Source of the DNA: Bacillus sp. OV322
GTDB lineage: Bacteria; Bacillota; Bacilli; Bacillales; DSM-1321
Length of the DNA stretch: 64,000 nt
Direction: 5' to 3'
Assembly: GCF_900112495.1 (NCBI RefSeq)
Contig: NZ_FOMA01000009.1
Coordinates: forward strand, 1-64,000
Shown here: in pieces, positions 31,563 to 39,529 of the stretch
Layout: the number at the start of each line of letters is the position of its first letter
How positions within the stretch are numbered: the stretch's first letter is position 1
The notes under the pieces: model-generated
Seen by the model: the letters and a program-made list of their open reading frames with translations, nothing else
The model's database searches: none
What the model was told of the DNA's origin: nothing
Program-made: the position numbers and the translations under genes

Positions 31563-31592
31563 GAAACCGGATTTTTCCGGTTTCTTTTTTTT
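31563..31592 (+). terminator. Terminator of the glucosidase/ABC operon
   Basis: GAAACCGGA-TTTT-TCCGGTTTC followed by nine T. Confidence 0.9.
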
Positions 31593-31620
31593 TGAGAATT
31601 AAAAGATTTGCGGGAGTGTG

Positions 31621-31796
31621 AAAAAGTGTTTAAAGGATAGCCTTTGTTATTTTGGCCGGCTGATTTCCACTGCAGGATGCTCGCTTTCCGCGGGGCGGGC
31701 GGCAAGCCTCCTCTGCTGCGCCTGCGGGGTCTCACCTTCCCGCTAATCCCGCAGGAGTCTCGCACCTTCCGTTCCAATTAGCCTGTAGCTATTAAA
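31621..31796 (+). repeat. GC-rich intergenic repeat, copy a
   Basis: Starts AAAAAGTGTTTAAAGGATAG; core CGCTTTCCGCGGGGCGGGCG, CCTGCGGGGTCTCACCTTCC, CCCGCAGGAGTCTCGCACCT; ends at GCCTGTAGCTATT. First of a tandem pair. Confidence 0.9.
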
Positions 31797-31849
31797 AAAA
31801 ATATTCACCTAACTTTAGAAGAACAAATTCCTCAGTCATTTAAGAAACA

Positions 31850-32035
31850 AAAAGTGTTTAAAGGATAGTCTCGGGTATAATGGACAGCTATTTCCACTGC
31901 AGGATGCTTCGCTTTCCGCGGGGCGGGCGGCGAGCCTCCTCTGCTGCGCCTGCGGGGTCTCACCTTCCCGCTGATCCCACAGGAGTCTTGCACCTTCCGT
32001 TCCAATCAGCCTATAGCTATTTATAAAGTTTCTAC
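31850..32035 (+). repeat. GC-rich intergenic repeat, copy b
   Basis: Same order and orientation as copy a, about 230 bp downstream, starting AAAAAGTGTTTAAAGGATAG and ending GCCTATAGCTATTT. The two copies differ at scattered positions, so the duplication is not very recent. Confidence 0.9.
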
Positions 32036-32313
32036 CTAAATTCAAAAGGTGAAGTTACTGAGGGATTTAAGGAACAACAACCATTTAAGGGTGAGAGGAG
32101 GGGAGTATTTAAAAGATATTCTGAGTTATACTGGCCTGCTGACTTCATGAGGGATTGCCTCACAAAATAAACAAAAAACATCAATCGTTAAGAAATGATT
32201 TTTTATATTTTGTTTTTTTAATAGGGTAAGGTTGAATTTACTTTACAGAGATAAAGTTTACTTTATCAATATGAAAAAATACTGCACTATGGGATATTTA
32301 TAATTCCCAATAG
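32036..32313. other. Partial GC-rich repeat and AT-rich spacer
   Basis: At 32100-32175 the ends of a GC-rich repeat remain (GTATTTAAAAGATATTCTGA, CTGGCCTGCTGACTTCATGA, GGGATTGCCTCACA) without the core. The rest is AT-rich with no gene seen. Confidence 0.6.
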
Positions 32314-32691
32314 TTATATATGGACTTCACTAATTAAAGAATGAGTATTTCCTTCTGTGTCTTTAAAAAAGGTCATCCAAGTTTCAGTTTGTTCCATTTT
32401 TGCAACTATATGTGGTTCGTCAATAAAATAAACGCCTTTTTCAATTAATTCTTCATGAACTTCTTTAATATTCTCAACTTGAAAATATATGACAGAACTT
32501 GATTGAGCAAAATCTTCATTTTCAGGAAGGCTAAGAAGAAGGCGAGTACCATCACAATCAAAGAATGCCATAGAGTCTGTGCTGAATAGTAAAGGAAGTT
32601 TTAATAAATCCTTGTAAAAACCAACTGCTTTTTCTAAATTTTTTACGGGTATTCCTATTTGTCCAACCTTCTGAATAGAATTTGCAATCAT
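32314..32691 (-). CDS. VOC family (glyoxalase-like) protein
   Basis: A 125-residue single-module VOC protein: KVGQIGIPVKNLEKAVGFYK opens the first beta-alpha-beta-beta-beta unit and the second ends with TFFKDTEGNTHSLISEV. Candidate metal ligands are Gln in the first strand and Glu near the ends of each module; a catalytic role (dioxygenase, glyoxalase or antibiotic binding) cannot be decided. ATG 32691 has AAGGAG nine bases upstream; the TTG at 32700 is too close to it. Confidence 0.88.
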   Translation of the reverse strand: MIANSIQKVGQIGIPVKNLEKAVGFYKDLLKLPLLFSTDSMAFFDCDGTRLLLSLPENEDFAQSSSVIYFQVENIKEVHEELIEKGVYFIDEPHIVAKMEQTETWMTFFKDTEGNTHSLISEVHI

Positions 32692-32700
32692 TGAAAACAA

Positions 32701-33106
32701 CTCCTTAATTTTATTCTATCTAAATTTTTTGAATATAAAATAAACTATATAATGGTAAATATACCAATAATTATATTATGCTGTCTAGGTGAAAATATCA
32801 AAAAAAGAGGGCCGGAAAAGTCCTCAACTAATTTAATACTCTTGCAACAATCTTTCAGAACATAGCCTAAAAATATATAAGAAAAAAACATTGTTGGAAA
32901 ACTTATTTTCTGGAAGCTCATTTATGGTTTTTTGTTTATAATAACTGGTTTGATACGTATTGCAGTAGATTCTATGCCCTCATTTTATGAACAGCATTTC
33001 CGTATTAGGACGGCTGAATTTGCAGGCAAATATATGAAAGAACCTTTTTTGATTGGGGAATGATTTTTTCTTGTGTTTTTAGAATAATAGATACAGGGGT
33101 GGTAAC
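32701..33106. other. Intergenic stretch with a short coding relic
   Basis: At 32950-33063 an open frame from TTG reads LIRIAVDSMPSFYEQHFRIR, TAEFAGKYMKEPFLIGE and stops; it lacks a ribosome binding site and looks like the tail of a lost gene. Nothing else recognised. Confidence 0.35.
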
Positions 33107-33646
33107 ATGAAGATAGAGTTCGTGCATGAATATGATATCAGTAATGAACTGTCTGCAAAAATAGAAGAACTATTAAATGACAGTTTCCCCGAGATATATC
33201 CCAAGAATAGGATTTATTTTAAGCAGCTTCCGCATTTTAGATTTCTTGCCTATGGTCAGGAAAATCGGCTTATTGGACATGCTGGCCTGGATTATAGAGT
33301 GATGAATCTGAACGGAAAACCTTTAAGAATACTGGGTGTTATTGATTTATGCGTTGCGGGGAATGCGCAGTCACAAGGTGTGGGTTCGAGTTTATTGCTG
33401 GAAATTGATGCGTTTACCGAGGGGCGCAAGATTGATTTTATCCTATTGTTTGCAGATAAGATGAACCTATATGTGAAAAATGGATATCAGCCGGTTAAAA
33501 ATCTATGCAAGTGGCTGAAAATCAATCAGGAAACACATGAAACAAAGGGGATAGGGAGCGAACACATCGAGGGGCTAATGATTAAAAAAGCGGGGAAAGC
33601 CAATTGGGAAGAAGGGGAACTTGATTTATTAGGGTATCTGTTTTGA
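33107..33646 (+). CDS. GNAT family N-acetyltransferase
   Basis: A 179-residue acetyl-CoA-dependent transferase. The central beta strands (YRVMNLNGKPLRILGVIDL) lead into the acetyl-CoA-binding motif A (AGNAQSQGVGSSLLLEIDAF), followed by a variable C-terminus (LMIKKAGKANWEEGELDLL). The N-terminal DISNELSAKIEELLNDSFPE segment resembles aminoglycoside-acetyltransferase-like GNATs of the AAC(2')-type group, but substrate is unknown. Ribosome binding site GGGGTGG at 33095-33101. Confidence 0.88.
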   Translation: MKIEFVHEYDISNELSAKIEELLNDSFPEIYPKNRIYFKQLPHFRFLAYGQENRLIGHAGLDYRVMNLNGKPLRILGVIDLCVAGNAQSQGVGSSLLLEIDAFTEGRKIDFILLFADKMNLYVKNGYQPVKNLCKWLKINQETHETKGIGSEHIEGLMIKKAGKANWEEGELDLLGYLF

Positions 33647-33790
33647 TGGGTGCCTTTGTTATATGGGCCGGCTGATTGGAACGTAGGGATGCTTCGCTTT
33701 CCGCGGGGCGTGCGGCGAGCCTCCTCGACTTACGTCTGCGGGGTCTCGCACCTTCCGTTCCAATCAGCCTATAGCTATTTAAAAATATTT
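33647..33790 (+). repeat. GC-rich intergenic repeat, copy c
   Basis: Shortened internal form: GGGCCGGCTGATTGGAACG, CGCTTTCCGCGGGGCGTGCG, CTGCGGGGTCTCGCACCTTC, ending GCCTATAGCTATTT. It lies immediately behind the GNAT stop codon. Confidence 0.88.
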
Positions 33791-34131
33791 ACCTAACTTC
33801 ACGAAGTCAAATTCCTCAATTAATAAGGAATTTGGCTATTGGCTATCATAAGTCGAATCAGTCTGGAACAGGCAGCTATCATTCCCCATGTTACTAACCG
33901 TTGTTGATTCATTACAGAATCTAATGACATCTAAGAACTGCAGCCAATTCCAATTCGATAAGGGTCAAGGTATTTGGTGCCAAAGGTACATCCAGTCATA
34001 ATCATAAAATAGGCTCAGTGGACCGGTTTTTTATGAGCACGATTTTATTTTAAGATCATTCCATATTTTTTATGACGCTGTATGAACCTTCTGTAAATTA
34101 GTATATAATGGAAATTATAGGGGGAGTGAAA
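33791..34131. other. Intergenic stretch, no gene seen
   Basis: Contains the tail flank of the GC-rich repeat and a candidate -10 TATAAT at 34104-34109 shortly before the next gene. No coding relic could be assigned. Confidence 0.4.
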
Positions 34132-34455
34132 ATGAAAAAAATAGTTAGTGTTTTTCTCACGGTAATTGCGTTTTTAGCGGTGAACTATTTTGTTAGCACA
34201 GTAGCTAAAGGCAGTTTCTTAGATTACTCTTTCATTGTGGGGCTGCTTCTTACAGTTATAGTTAAGTTTTTCACCTCAAAAGGCGGAGTTTCTGCAAAAA
34301 TGGCTGAGGGATATACCCAAGCTACGACCACTGAACGAATGGAGCATAACAATAAGGAATATTCCTTTTCCCCAGGTGCTGTTTTTTATACAGGAATCGC
34401 TTATACCGGATTATCTGTATTGATTACTGTTATTCATTATAGAAGTTATTTCTAA
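34132..34455 (+). CDS. Small membrane protein, unknown
   Basis: A 107-residue protein with three hydrophobic segments (KKIVSVFLTVIAFLAVNYFV, FIVGLLLTVIVKFF, and a C-terminal FYTGIAYTGLSVLITVI) and a polar central loop (KMAEGYTQATTTERMEHNNK). It should sit in the cytoplasmic membrane. ATG 34132 is chosen because GGGGGAG lies upstream at good spacing; the in-frame ATG at 34108 precedes that site. No family recognised. Confidence 0.75.
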   Translation: MKKIVSVFLTVIAFLAVNYFVSTVAKGSFLDYSFIVGLLLTVIVKFFTSKGGVSAKMAEGYTQATTTERMEHNNKEYSFSPGAVFYTGIAYTGLSVLITVIHYRSYF

Positions 34456-34558
34456 ATCAGATGTAATATGAATAATAGGCTGCTTCGGCGGCTTTTTTTG
34501 CTTTATAATAAAATATACATATTTTAGAAATGAACCTGGGGATTGGGAGGGACTATAT

Positions 34559-34861
34559 TTGGGCAGTTTTATCATTGAATTCCTTTTTGAAATTGCTGTT
34601 GAAGCAGTTTTTCATTGGCTTCCTAAACGATCACGTGAAAAAATACTTGCCAGGCACATTAATAGATTAAGAAAAGAAGACTGGTTTTGTGAGCTTGAGA
34701 GGGATTACCGCTATGAATATATCATCTGCCAAAACAGCAGGGTAAGGAAATTTTTAAGCAGAGAAAAGAATATTAAACTGATTACGAATGTGGACACCGA
34801 AAAAGATAAATTCATTAAGCTAATTGAAGAGGAGCATCACAAGTTCACTACCGGGCGTTAA
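34559..34861 (+). CDS. Hypothetical protein, 100 aa
   Basis: A TTG start preceded by GGGAGGG at seven bases. One amphipathic, possibly membrane-associated N-terminal helix (FIIEFLFEIAVEAVFHWLP) is followed by a charged helical domain (EKILARHINRLRKEDWFCEL, RDYRYEYIICQNSRVRKFLS). No family recognised. It lies between the small membrane protein and the ComEC-like lipoprotein and may be independent of both. Confidence 0.65.
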   Translation: MGSFIIEFLFEIAVEAVFHWLPKRSREKILARHINRLRKEDWFCELERDYRYEYIICQNSRVRKFLSREKNIKLITNVDTEKDKFIKLIEEEHHKFTTGR

Positions 34862-34964
34862 AGATATATAAATAGGAAAAAAGGAATTAGAGAAACATTT
34901 CCTCTTGCGTTAAAATTAAGTAGTTCAGTATAACAGCAACTTAGAAAAAAAGAGGGGAAACATC

Positions 34965-36302
34965 ATGAAAAAGAATTGGATTGCCGCCTTACTAACTGCA
35001 TCTATTGCTTTGTTCGGTGCAGGCTGCAGCGGAGCAGATACAACAGCAAGCAAACCGGCACAAACAGAGAAGCCGGCAGACAGCAGCACCCAACTGTCTG
35101 GGAATACTCAAAAGACGAAGGAAAAACCTTCACAAACTTCACCGAATGCTGCACCAGCTTCAGGTGTGTTAAAGGTCTATTTTTTTGACGTAGGACAAGG
35201 TGACAGCACATTAATTCAGACGCCTAAAGGTGAAAATATATTAATAGATGGCGGTAACAATGATAAAGGGGACGATGTGGTACGCTATCTGAACCAGCTG
35301 CATGTAAATGAATTGGATGATATGATTGCTACCCATCCAGATTCAGACCATATTGGCGGACTGGACACTGTCCTTGATCACATAAAAGTTAAAAACGTAT
35401 ACACTCCGCGTGTTACTCATGACACGAGAACATATGAAGACTTTTTATTAGCCGTAAAAAATCAGGGACTTAAACTGAAGCAGGCAAAAGAAGGAGTCGA
35501 CCTTGGGCTAAAAGGCGCAGAAATGAAGCTTGTTGCACCGGTCAGGAATTATGGTTCCGAGATGAACGACTGGTCAGCTGTTGCCAAATTGACGTACGGG
35601 AAAAAGGGCACCTTCCTGTTTACCGGGGATGCTCCATTCCGCTCAGAAGATGACATGATAGCGTCAAATCAGGATATTTCGGCACAAGTGCTGAAGGTAG
35701 GTCATCATGGTGCCAAAACGGCAACGAGCCAGGATTTTTTGAATGCGGTGAAGCCTAAATATGCCGTTATTTCAGTAGGCCAAGGCAATAGCTACGGACA
35801 TCCGACTGAAGAAGTATTGAATCTGTTAAAAGCAAATGATATAAAAATCTTCCGTACGGATGAAAGCAAAACCATTTTAGCGACAACGGACGGAAATGAC
35901 ATTCAGTTCAAATCGGTTTCAGCTTTGACGCCAAATCATTCGGGCAGCAGAACCGCAGCCATCACACCGCCGCCAGTTAAAAAACCAGCTATGCCGAAAA
36001 CGTCTGTTCCGCCAGTTACGAAACAAACACAGCCGAAAGCCGGTACATTAAAGGCAGCGCTTGATGACAAAACGCCGCAGCAATATCATGATGTCCATTT
36101 AATGGTCACAGGCATAACAGGAGCCAAGTATACTGCAACCTTTCATTATAAAAGCAAAGACACCGTCTACGAAGGAACAGTTGGAACGCCGCTTGAGGTA
36201 AGAATAAGCAGGGCTGCTGCGGGGTATGAAGTAAATATAGACGTTGAAGCAACATCCAATGGCAAAACCTACACCACCCAAACTTCATTTATCCCGCAAT
36301 AA
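34965..36302 (+). CDS. ComEC/Rec2-like MBL-fold lipoprotein
   Basis: A 445-residue exported protein: lipobox FGAGC (Cys21), a long Ser/Thr/Pro linker to residue 66, then the metallo-beta-lactamase domain of the ComEC C-terminal type (YFFDVGQGDSTLI, metal site THPDSDH at 123-129, GHHGAKTATS, ISVGQGNSYGHP), a second Pro/Lys linker and a C-terminal beta-sandwich (VHLMVTGITGAKYTATFHYK). ComEC domains of this type are thought to act as nucleases, so this may be a surface nuclease or phosphodiesterase; that is inference. It is followed 14 bases later by DUF3006, its usual neighbour. A decayed paralogue lies at 21655-22100. Confidence 0.9.
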   Translation: MKKNWIAALLTASIALFGAGCSGADTTASKPAQTEKPADSSTQLSGNTQKTKEKPSQTSPNAAPASGVLKVYFFDVGQGDSTLIQTPKGENILIDGGNNDKGDDVVRYLNQLHVNELDDMIATHPDSDHIGGLDTVLDHIKVKNVYTPRVTHDTRTYEDFLLAVKNQGLKLKQAKEGVDLGLKGAEMKLVAPVRNYGSEMNDWSAVAKLTYGKKGTFLFTGDAPFRSEDDMIASNQDISAQVLKVGHHGAKTATSQDFLNAVKPKYAVISVGQGNSYGHPTEEVLNLLKANDIKIFRTDESKTILATTDGNDIQFKSVSALTPNHSGSRTAAITPPPVKKPAMPKTSVPPVTKQTQPKAGTLKAALDDKTPQQYHDVHLMVTGITGAKYTATFHYKSKDTVYEGTVGTPLEVRISRAAAGYEVNIDVEATSNGKTYTTQTSFIPQ

Positions 36303-36315
36303 GGAGGGCAAAGTA

Positions 36316-36528
36316 ATGAAATATATTGTTGACCGTATCGAAGGCGAGCTGGCAGTTTGTGAAAAAGAAGACAGATCAACAGAGGATATTCCGCTAAAAG
36401 AACTTCCTGCAGGCGTACAGGCAGGAGACGTGGTGATCAAAGAGAACGGAAAAGCACGAATTGACAAATCCGGAACGAAAGAGCGCAAAGCCTATATTGA
36501 TTCATTAGCCAATGAGCTATTTGAATAG
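36316..36528 (+). CDS. DUF3006 protein
   Basis: A 70-residue protein (KYIVDRIEGELAVCEKEDRS, PAGVQAGDVVIKENGKARID) of the small DUF3006 family, which typically lies next to ComEC-like MBL lipoproteins. Predicted compact beta fold, no signal peptide. AAGGAGG at 36301-36307 sets ATG 36316; the open frame extending further upstream lies within the preceding gene. Probably an accessory or regulatory partner; role unknown. Confidence 0.88.
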   Translation: MKYIVDRIEGELAVCEKEDRSTEDIPLKELPAGVQAGDVVIKENGKARIDKSGTKERKAYIDSLANELFE

Positions 36529-36557
36529 AGCCATGAGAAATCATGGTTCTTTTTTTG
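36527..36557 (+). terminator. Terminator of the ComEC-like/DUF3006 operon
   Basis: AGAGCCATGA-GAAA-TCATGGTTCT followed by seven T. Confidence 0.9.
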
Positions 36558-36671
36558 CTCTGCTGATAAGGGCAGAAGGCCGCTTTTTTTCAGGTGGTTT
36601 GTTTATCCTTGATTATGAGGACGAAATTTTAGGTATCCTTAACAGACGGAGAGGAAATATACACATGGATT

Positions 36672-36695
36672 AGGCCCTGCAAACATGCAGGGCCT
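36672..36695 (-). terminator. Hairpin behind the small DNA-binding gene
   Basis: GGCCCTGC-AAACATGC-style stem (GGCCCTGCA with TGCAGGGCC) eight bases after the minus-strand stop at 36703. No clear T-run, so termination strength is uncertain. Confidence 0.5.
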
Positions 36696-36702
36696 CAATA
36701 AC

Positions 36703-36894
36703 TCAATCCTTGTGCTGCTGCTGGCTAAGCCAGGAATCAACATGATCTAAATTAAAAACAATCATGTCGGACAGCGGTCTAAGATGCGGAATGCTTTTAT
36801 TAAGTATGAGCTCAAGGATTTCCTCCTCAGTCAGCGGATAATTAACTGAATGAAGATATTTGATTAAGCTCTTGATGCCAACAACTTTTCTCAT
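36703..36894 (-). CDS. Small excisionase-like DNA-binding protein
   Basis: A 63-residue protein with a winged-helix/excisionase-like layout: SLIKYLHSVNYPLTEEEILE, then ILNKSIPHLRPLSDMIVFNL and DHVDSWLSQQQ, where the last part resembles the wing and final helix of HTH_17/AlpA-type domains that recognise DNA through a MerR-like fold. The ribosome binding site GGGAGGTGA upstream of ATG 36894 is excellent. No recombinase gene is adjacent, so a role as a free-standing regulator is likely. Confidence 0.65.
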   Translation of the reverse strand: MRKVVGIKSLIKYLHSVNYPLTEEEILELILNKSIPHLRPLSDMIVFNLDHVDSWLSQQQHKD

Positions 36895-37060
36895 CTAATC
36901 ACCTCCCGCCAAGCTCTCTTTGTTTTGCAACAAAGAAAACTTAGTAGAAGGTATTAAAGAGAAATGCTGACTTGCTTTCTAAGTAAATACCCTATTTTTT
37001 ATAGAAATACACATCAAGGCATTTACGCAGGAGCGGGATGCCATTATGATGCACAAATGA

Positions 37061-37092
37061 AAAACAGGTGAATCCGTTATTCACCTGTTTTT
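37061..37092. terminator. Bidirectional terminator
   Basis: AAAACAGGTGAAT (37061-37073) pairs with ATTCACCTGTTTT (37079-37091). The minus-strand reading serves the GNAT gene ending at 37105. Confidence 0.88.
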
Positions 37093-37104
37093 ATTGAACT
37101 AGTA

Positions 37105-37539
37105 TTACGCTAAGCTCATTGTTACATTCCTAACTGAAAATCCCATTTGCTTGTAAAGGTTAATAGCCTGATTTTCTGAGAATACATTCAGACGTATTTC
37201 CTGGTATCCTTCTTTTTTTAGACTATTGATTCCGCTGTTCATTAGCTGCTTGGAGATACCTTTGCCCCTGAATTCTTGTTTTACATATAGTTCGTAGATA
37301 AAGCCAATTGCTTCATCCGTAAACTGGTCTTTACTTTTACCTAATAAAATCCACCCCATCAGCTGATCCTCCTCTGAAGCTATTAAGTAATAACAGCCTT
37401 TTTGCAGCAGAGGTTGAACTATCTGGTTGATTTTCTCATCAGTCGGCATGAAACTGCCTACTGTTCCTTCAAATAAGGCTTGCGGTGACAGCCTTATGAT
37501 TTCTTCAAGCTCATTTTCGGATGGTTTTCTGATTTCCAT
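37105..37539 (-). CDS. GNAT family N-acetyltransferase
   Basis: A 144-residue GNAT protein. N-terminal EIRKPSENELEEIIRLSPQA, substrate region YYLIASEEDQLMGWILLGKS, motif A (IYELYVKQEFRGKGISKQLM, with the R-G-K-G acetyl-CoA loop) and motif B (IRLNVFSENQAINLYKQMGF). This is the RimI-like single-domain type. ATG 37539 is preferred (AAGGGA nine bases upstream) to the longer frame starting at 37575. Substrate unknown. Confidence 0.88.
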   Translation of the reverse strand: MEIRKPSENELEEIIRLSPQALFEGTVGSFMPTDEKINQIVQPLLQKGCYYLIASEEDQLMGWILLGKSKDQFTDEAIGFIYELYVKQEFRGKGISKQLMNSGINSLKKEGYQEIRLNVFSENQAINLYKQMGFSVRNVTMSLA

Positions 37540-37645
37540 AGTACTCATTCCCTTCGTACAGTTTCGGCACATCATACATTTTTTTCCTATCTATAAAATA
37601 TCATAAATACGTCCCGTTTTACCCTTTTTAATGGGAAACCTGCAA

Positions 37646-37733
37646 TTCGCTCGAATGGACCGTGATTTGGCTCTAATGAAGCTGGATTTCGCTCGAATCA
37701 GATGTGAAATGAATCGATTATCCATATAAATGG
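37646..37733 (+). repeat. 21-bp-period composite element, locus 2
   Basis: Three units of exactly 21 bp start at 37646, 37667 and 37688 (TTCGCTCGAAT, TTGGCTCTAAT, TTCGCTCGAAT). Thirteen bases after the last unit comes CCATATAAATGG (37722-37733), one pair short of a perfect palindrome, again preceded by TTAT. Confidence 0.85.
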
Positions 37734-37886
37734 AAATTTTCGAAAGAAAATCGTGCCCCGAATACAACTTTTTTTATCTCTGCCTCTTTTTTTGCCGAAA
37801 GTATTGTTACTAGGACAAAAACACGATGAAAATATTGATGAAAACCCTCCCATCATATATTGTTAAATGAAAGGGGGAGGAATAAT

Positions 37887-38234
37887 ATGGCAAGAAAACT
37901 GGATTTTCAAGAAGATAAATTGGTGATTCATTTTACAGGGATGACGAGTGTTGCCGCTTTGAAAAGTATACTGGAGGTCCCTTATACTGCTATTAAAAAT
38001 GTGAGCGTTGGAAGCTTTGACATCCCTTTGCTGAACTTCCGGGTAGGCACTTCAGGCTTCGGTGTGCGGGAAGGAAGATTCCTTGTTGACGGAGAATGGT
38101 GCTTTGTTTCATATGAGAAAAACAGTAATTTGGTCATCATGGAACTGGATGATCAGGAGTTCTCGAAGGTCGTATTTGAGACCGATGAACCTGAGAATGT
38201 AAAGGACGAGATTTTATCAAAAGTGAAGCAATAG
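37887..38234 (+). CDS. Hypothetical protein, possible PH-like fold
   Basis: A 115-residue cytoplasmic protein made of strands with a C-terminal helix (KLVIHFTGMTSVAALKSILE, YTAIKNVSVGSFDIPLLNFR, DEPENVKDEILSKVKQ). The strand order with a terminal helix resembles bacterial PH domains, but this is a guess from pattern only. GGGGGAGG at 37872-37879 sets ATG 37887; a longer frame from TTG 37860 is less likely. Confidence 0.65.
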   Translation: MARKLDFQEDKLVIHFTGMTSVAALKSILEVPYTAIKNVSVGSFDIPLLNFRVGTSGFGVREGRFLVDGEWCFVSYEKNSNLVIMELDDQEFSKVVFETDEPENVKDEILSKVKQ

Positions 38235-38323
38235 ATGAAAAAAGTGCTAGGTTATCAGATGAAGGTTCCATTCCTATTGGCTTACCACACAATTGCTGGT
38301 ATAAGAAGGGGTGTTCTATAAAA

Positions 38324-38593
38324 ATGCTTAGTAAAATATCCATTATTTTTGCTGTTATTGGCGTTCTGTTCCTGGGTTCCTCTTATATTTATTCTGGGAA
38401 TCTTGAATTTTTAATGATAACAGGAATTGGTGTATTGTTCATTGGCTTACTGTTAAGTTTTGGTGCTATGTTTAAAAGGGAACAAGGAAGCATAAAGTTT
38501 CTCGCTATTGCAGTGTTTTTCCTCTTTAGTTTTTTAATTACTGCGTATGATCCATTCCAGATTGTAAGATTGTTAACTTGGATGAAAAACTAA
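38324..38593 (+). CDS. Small membrane protein (89 aa), unknown
   Basis: Three transmembrane helices: KISIIFAVIGVLFLGSSYIY, FLMITGIGVLFIGLLLSFGA and FLAIAVFFLFSFLITAYD, with short loops. AGAAGGGGTG about 12-19 bases upstream is a moderately spaced ribosome binding site. It ends at its own terminator. No family recognised. Confidence 0.65.
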   Translation: MLSKISIIFAVIGVLFLGSSYIYSGNLEFLMITGIGVLFIGLLLSFGAMFKREQGSIKFLAIAVFFLFSFLITAYDPFQIVRLLTWMKN

Positions 38594-38605
38594 TCAGTAT
38601 ATATT

Positions 38606-38633
38606 AAAGGAGCCTGCTAATCAAGCTCCTTTT
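38606..38633 (+). terminator. Rho-independent terminator
   Basis: AAAGGAGC (38606-38613) pairs with GCTCCTTT (38625-38632). Confidence 0.75.
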
Positions 38634-38749
38634 AAGTGTGCTTTTTTTCGGAACATAACAGTTCTCACCTTGTAGTGTCCTGATTTTATAAAAAAAGGAA
38701 AACACCCTCTTTGGATAGAAGTACTCTTTATCAGAGGAGTGTGATTTCA

Positions 38750-39274
38750 TTGAAAAGAGAAGTGTTGAAGGTCATGTCGCTGCCGGGATATGAAGCGGAA
38801 ATTGGCCGATGGTTATGGTGCCTGGAGGATGTCCGTTATACTTTGTTGAAGGAAATAGACGGAATCAGCCAGCGTGTGCTTGACGGGAAGGTTGATGAAA
38901 GGCAGAGTATTGGCTCGCTGCTTTATCATATTGCGCTGGTGGAGGCGGATTGGCTGTATACAGAAGTACTGGAGTCTGAGTGGGATCCAGAGATTCAGTC
39001 GTTATTTCCTTTTGAGTTCAGTACGGAAGATGGCAGGCTGACACATGTTGGGGGACAAAGCTTGGGGGAACATATTAGCCGCCTTAACATGGTGCGTGAA
39101 GTGTTTCTTTCCCATTTTCGCTCGATGGATTTGGCGGACTGGCAGAGGGCAAGGGTGCTGGAGCGTTATGATGTGACACCTGAATGGGTCGTGTACCATT
39201 TGATTGAACATGAATCCCATCATAGAGGACAGATTGTTCACCTGCTAAGAAAACTGCAGAATGGCCAAGAGTAG
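38750..39274 (+). CDS. DinB family protein
   Basis: A 174-residue four-helix-bundle protein of the DinB/YfiT metal-dependent superfamily. Putative metal ligands: His in LLYHIALVEADWLY and two in HLIEHESHHRGQIVHLL. Proteins of this group include thiol (bacillithiol) S-transferases; the function here is not established. The TTG start at 38750 is chosen because AGAGGAG lies ten bases upstream; the longer frame from 38711 precedes the ribosome binding site. Confidence 0.85.
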   Translation: MKREVLKVMSLPGYEAEIGRWLWCLEDVRYTLLKEIDGISQRVLDGKVDERQSIGSLLYHIALVEADWLYTEVLESEWDPEIQSLFPFEFSTEDGRLTHVGGQSLGEHISRLNMVREVFLSHFRSMDLADWQRARVLERYDVTPEWVVYHLIEHESHHRGQIVHLLRKLQNGQE

Positions 39275-39302
39275 CAGTCATGCTTTACCTGGAGGGGAAA
39301 CG

Positions 39303-39383
39303 GTGAAGATTAAAGTGCTTATTGCAGATGATAACTCTTTTATGTGTTTAAAAGGAATGCACAAGGAGCTTGGCTTTGCGTGA
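39303..39383 (+). pseudogene. Response-regulator receiver fragment
   Basis: A GTG start with GGAGGGG upstream reads [26 protein letters not shown] and a stop: the first strand, acidic DD pair and first helix of a CheY-type receiver. The phosphorylation Asp and everything after it are missing, and the following 140 bases are not coherent coding text. The strong translation start is still intact, so a 26-residue peptide could be made. Confidence 0.65.
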
Positions 39384-39529
39384 TAGACAACTCCTATGGC
39401 ACAGATCTAATCAATAGCCCGGCACTTTAGCTATTTAACAAAAAGTGGATTTACAAGGTATTTCGAGAAGGGAATTTTTTACTTTATGTCGAAAGTAATC
39501 TTTATCCGGAAAAAGGGGTGTAGAGAGTT

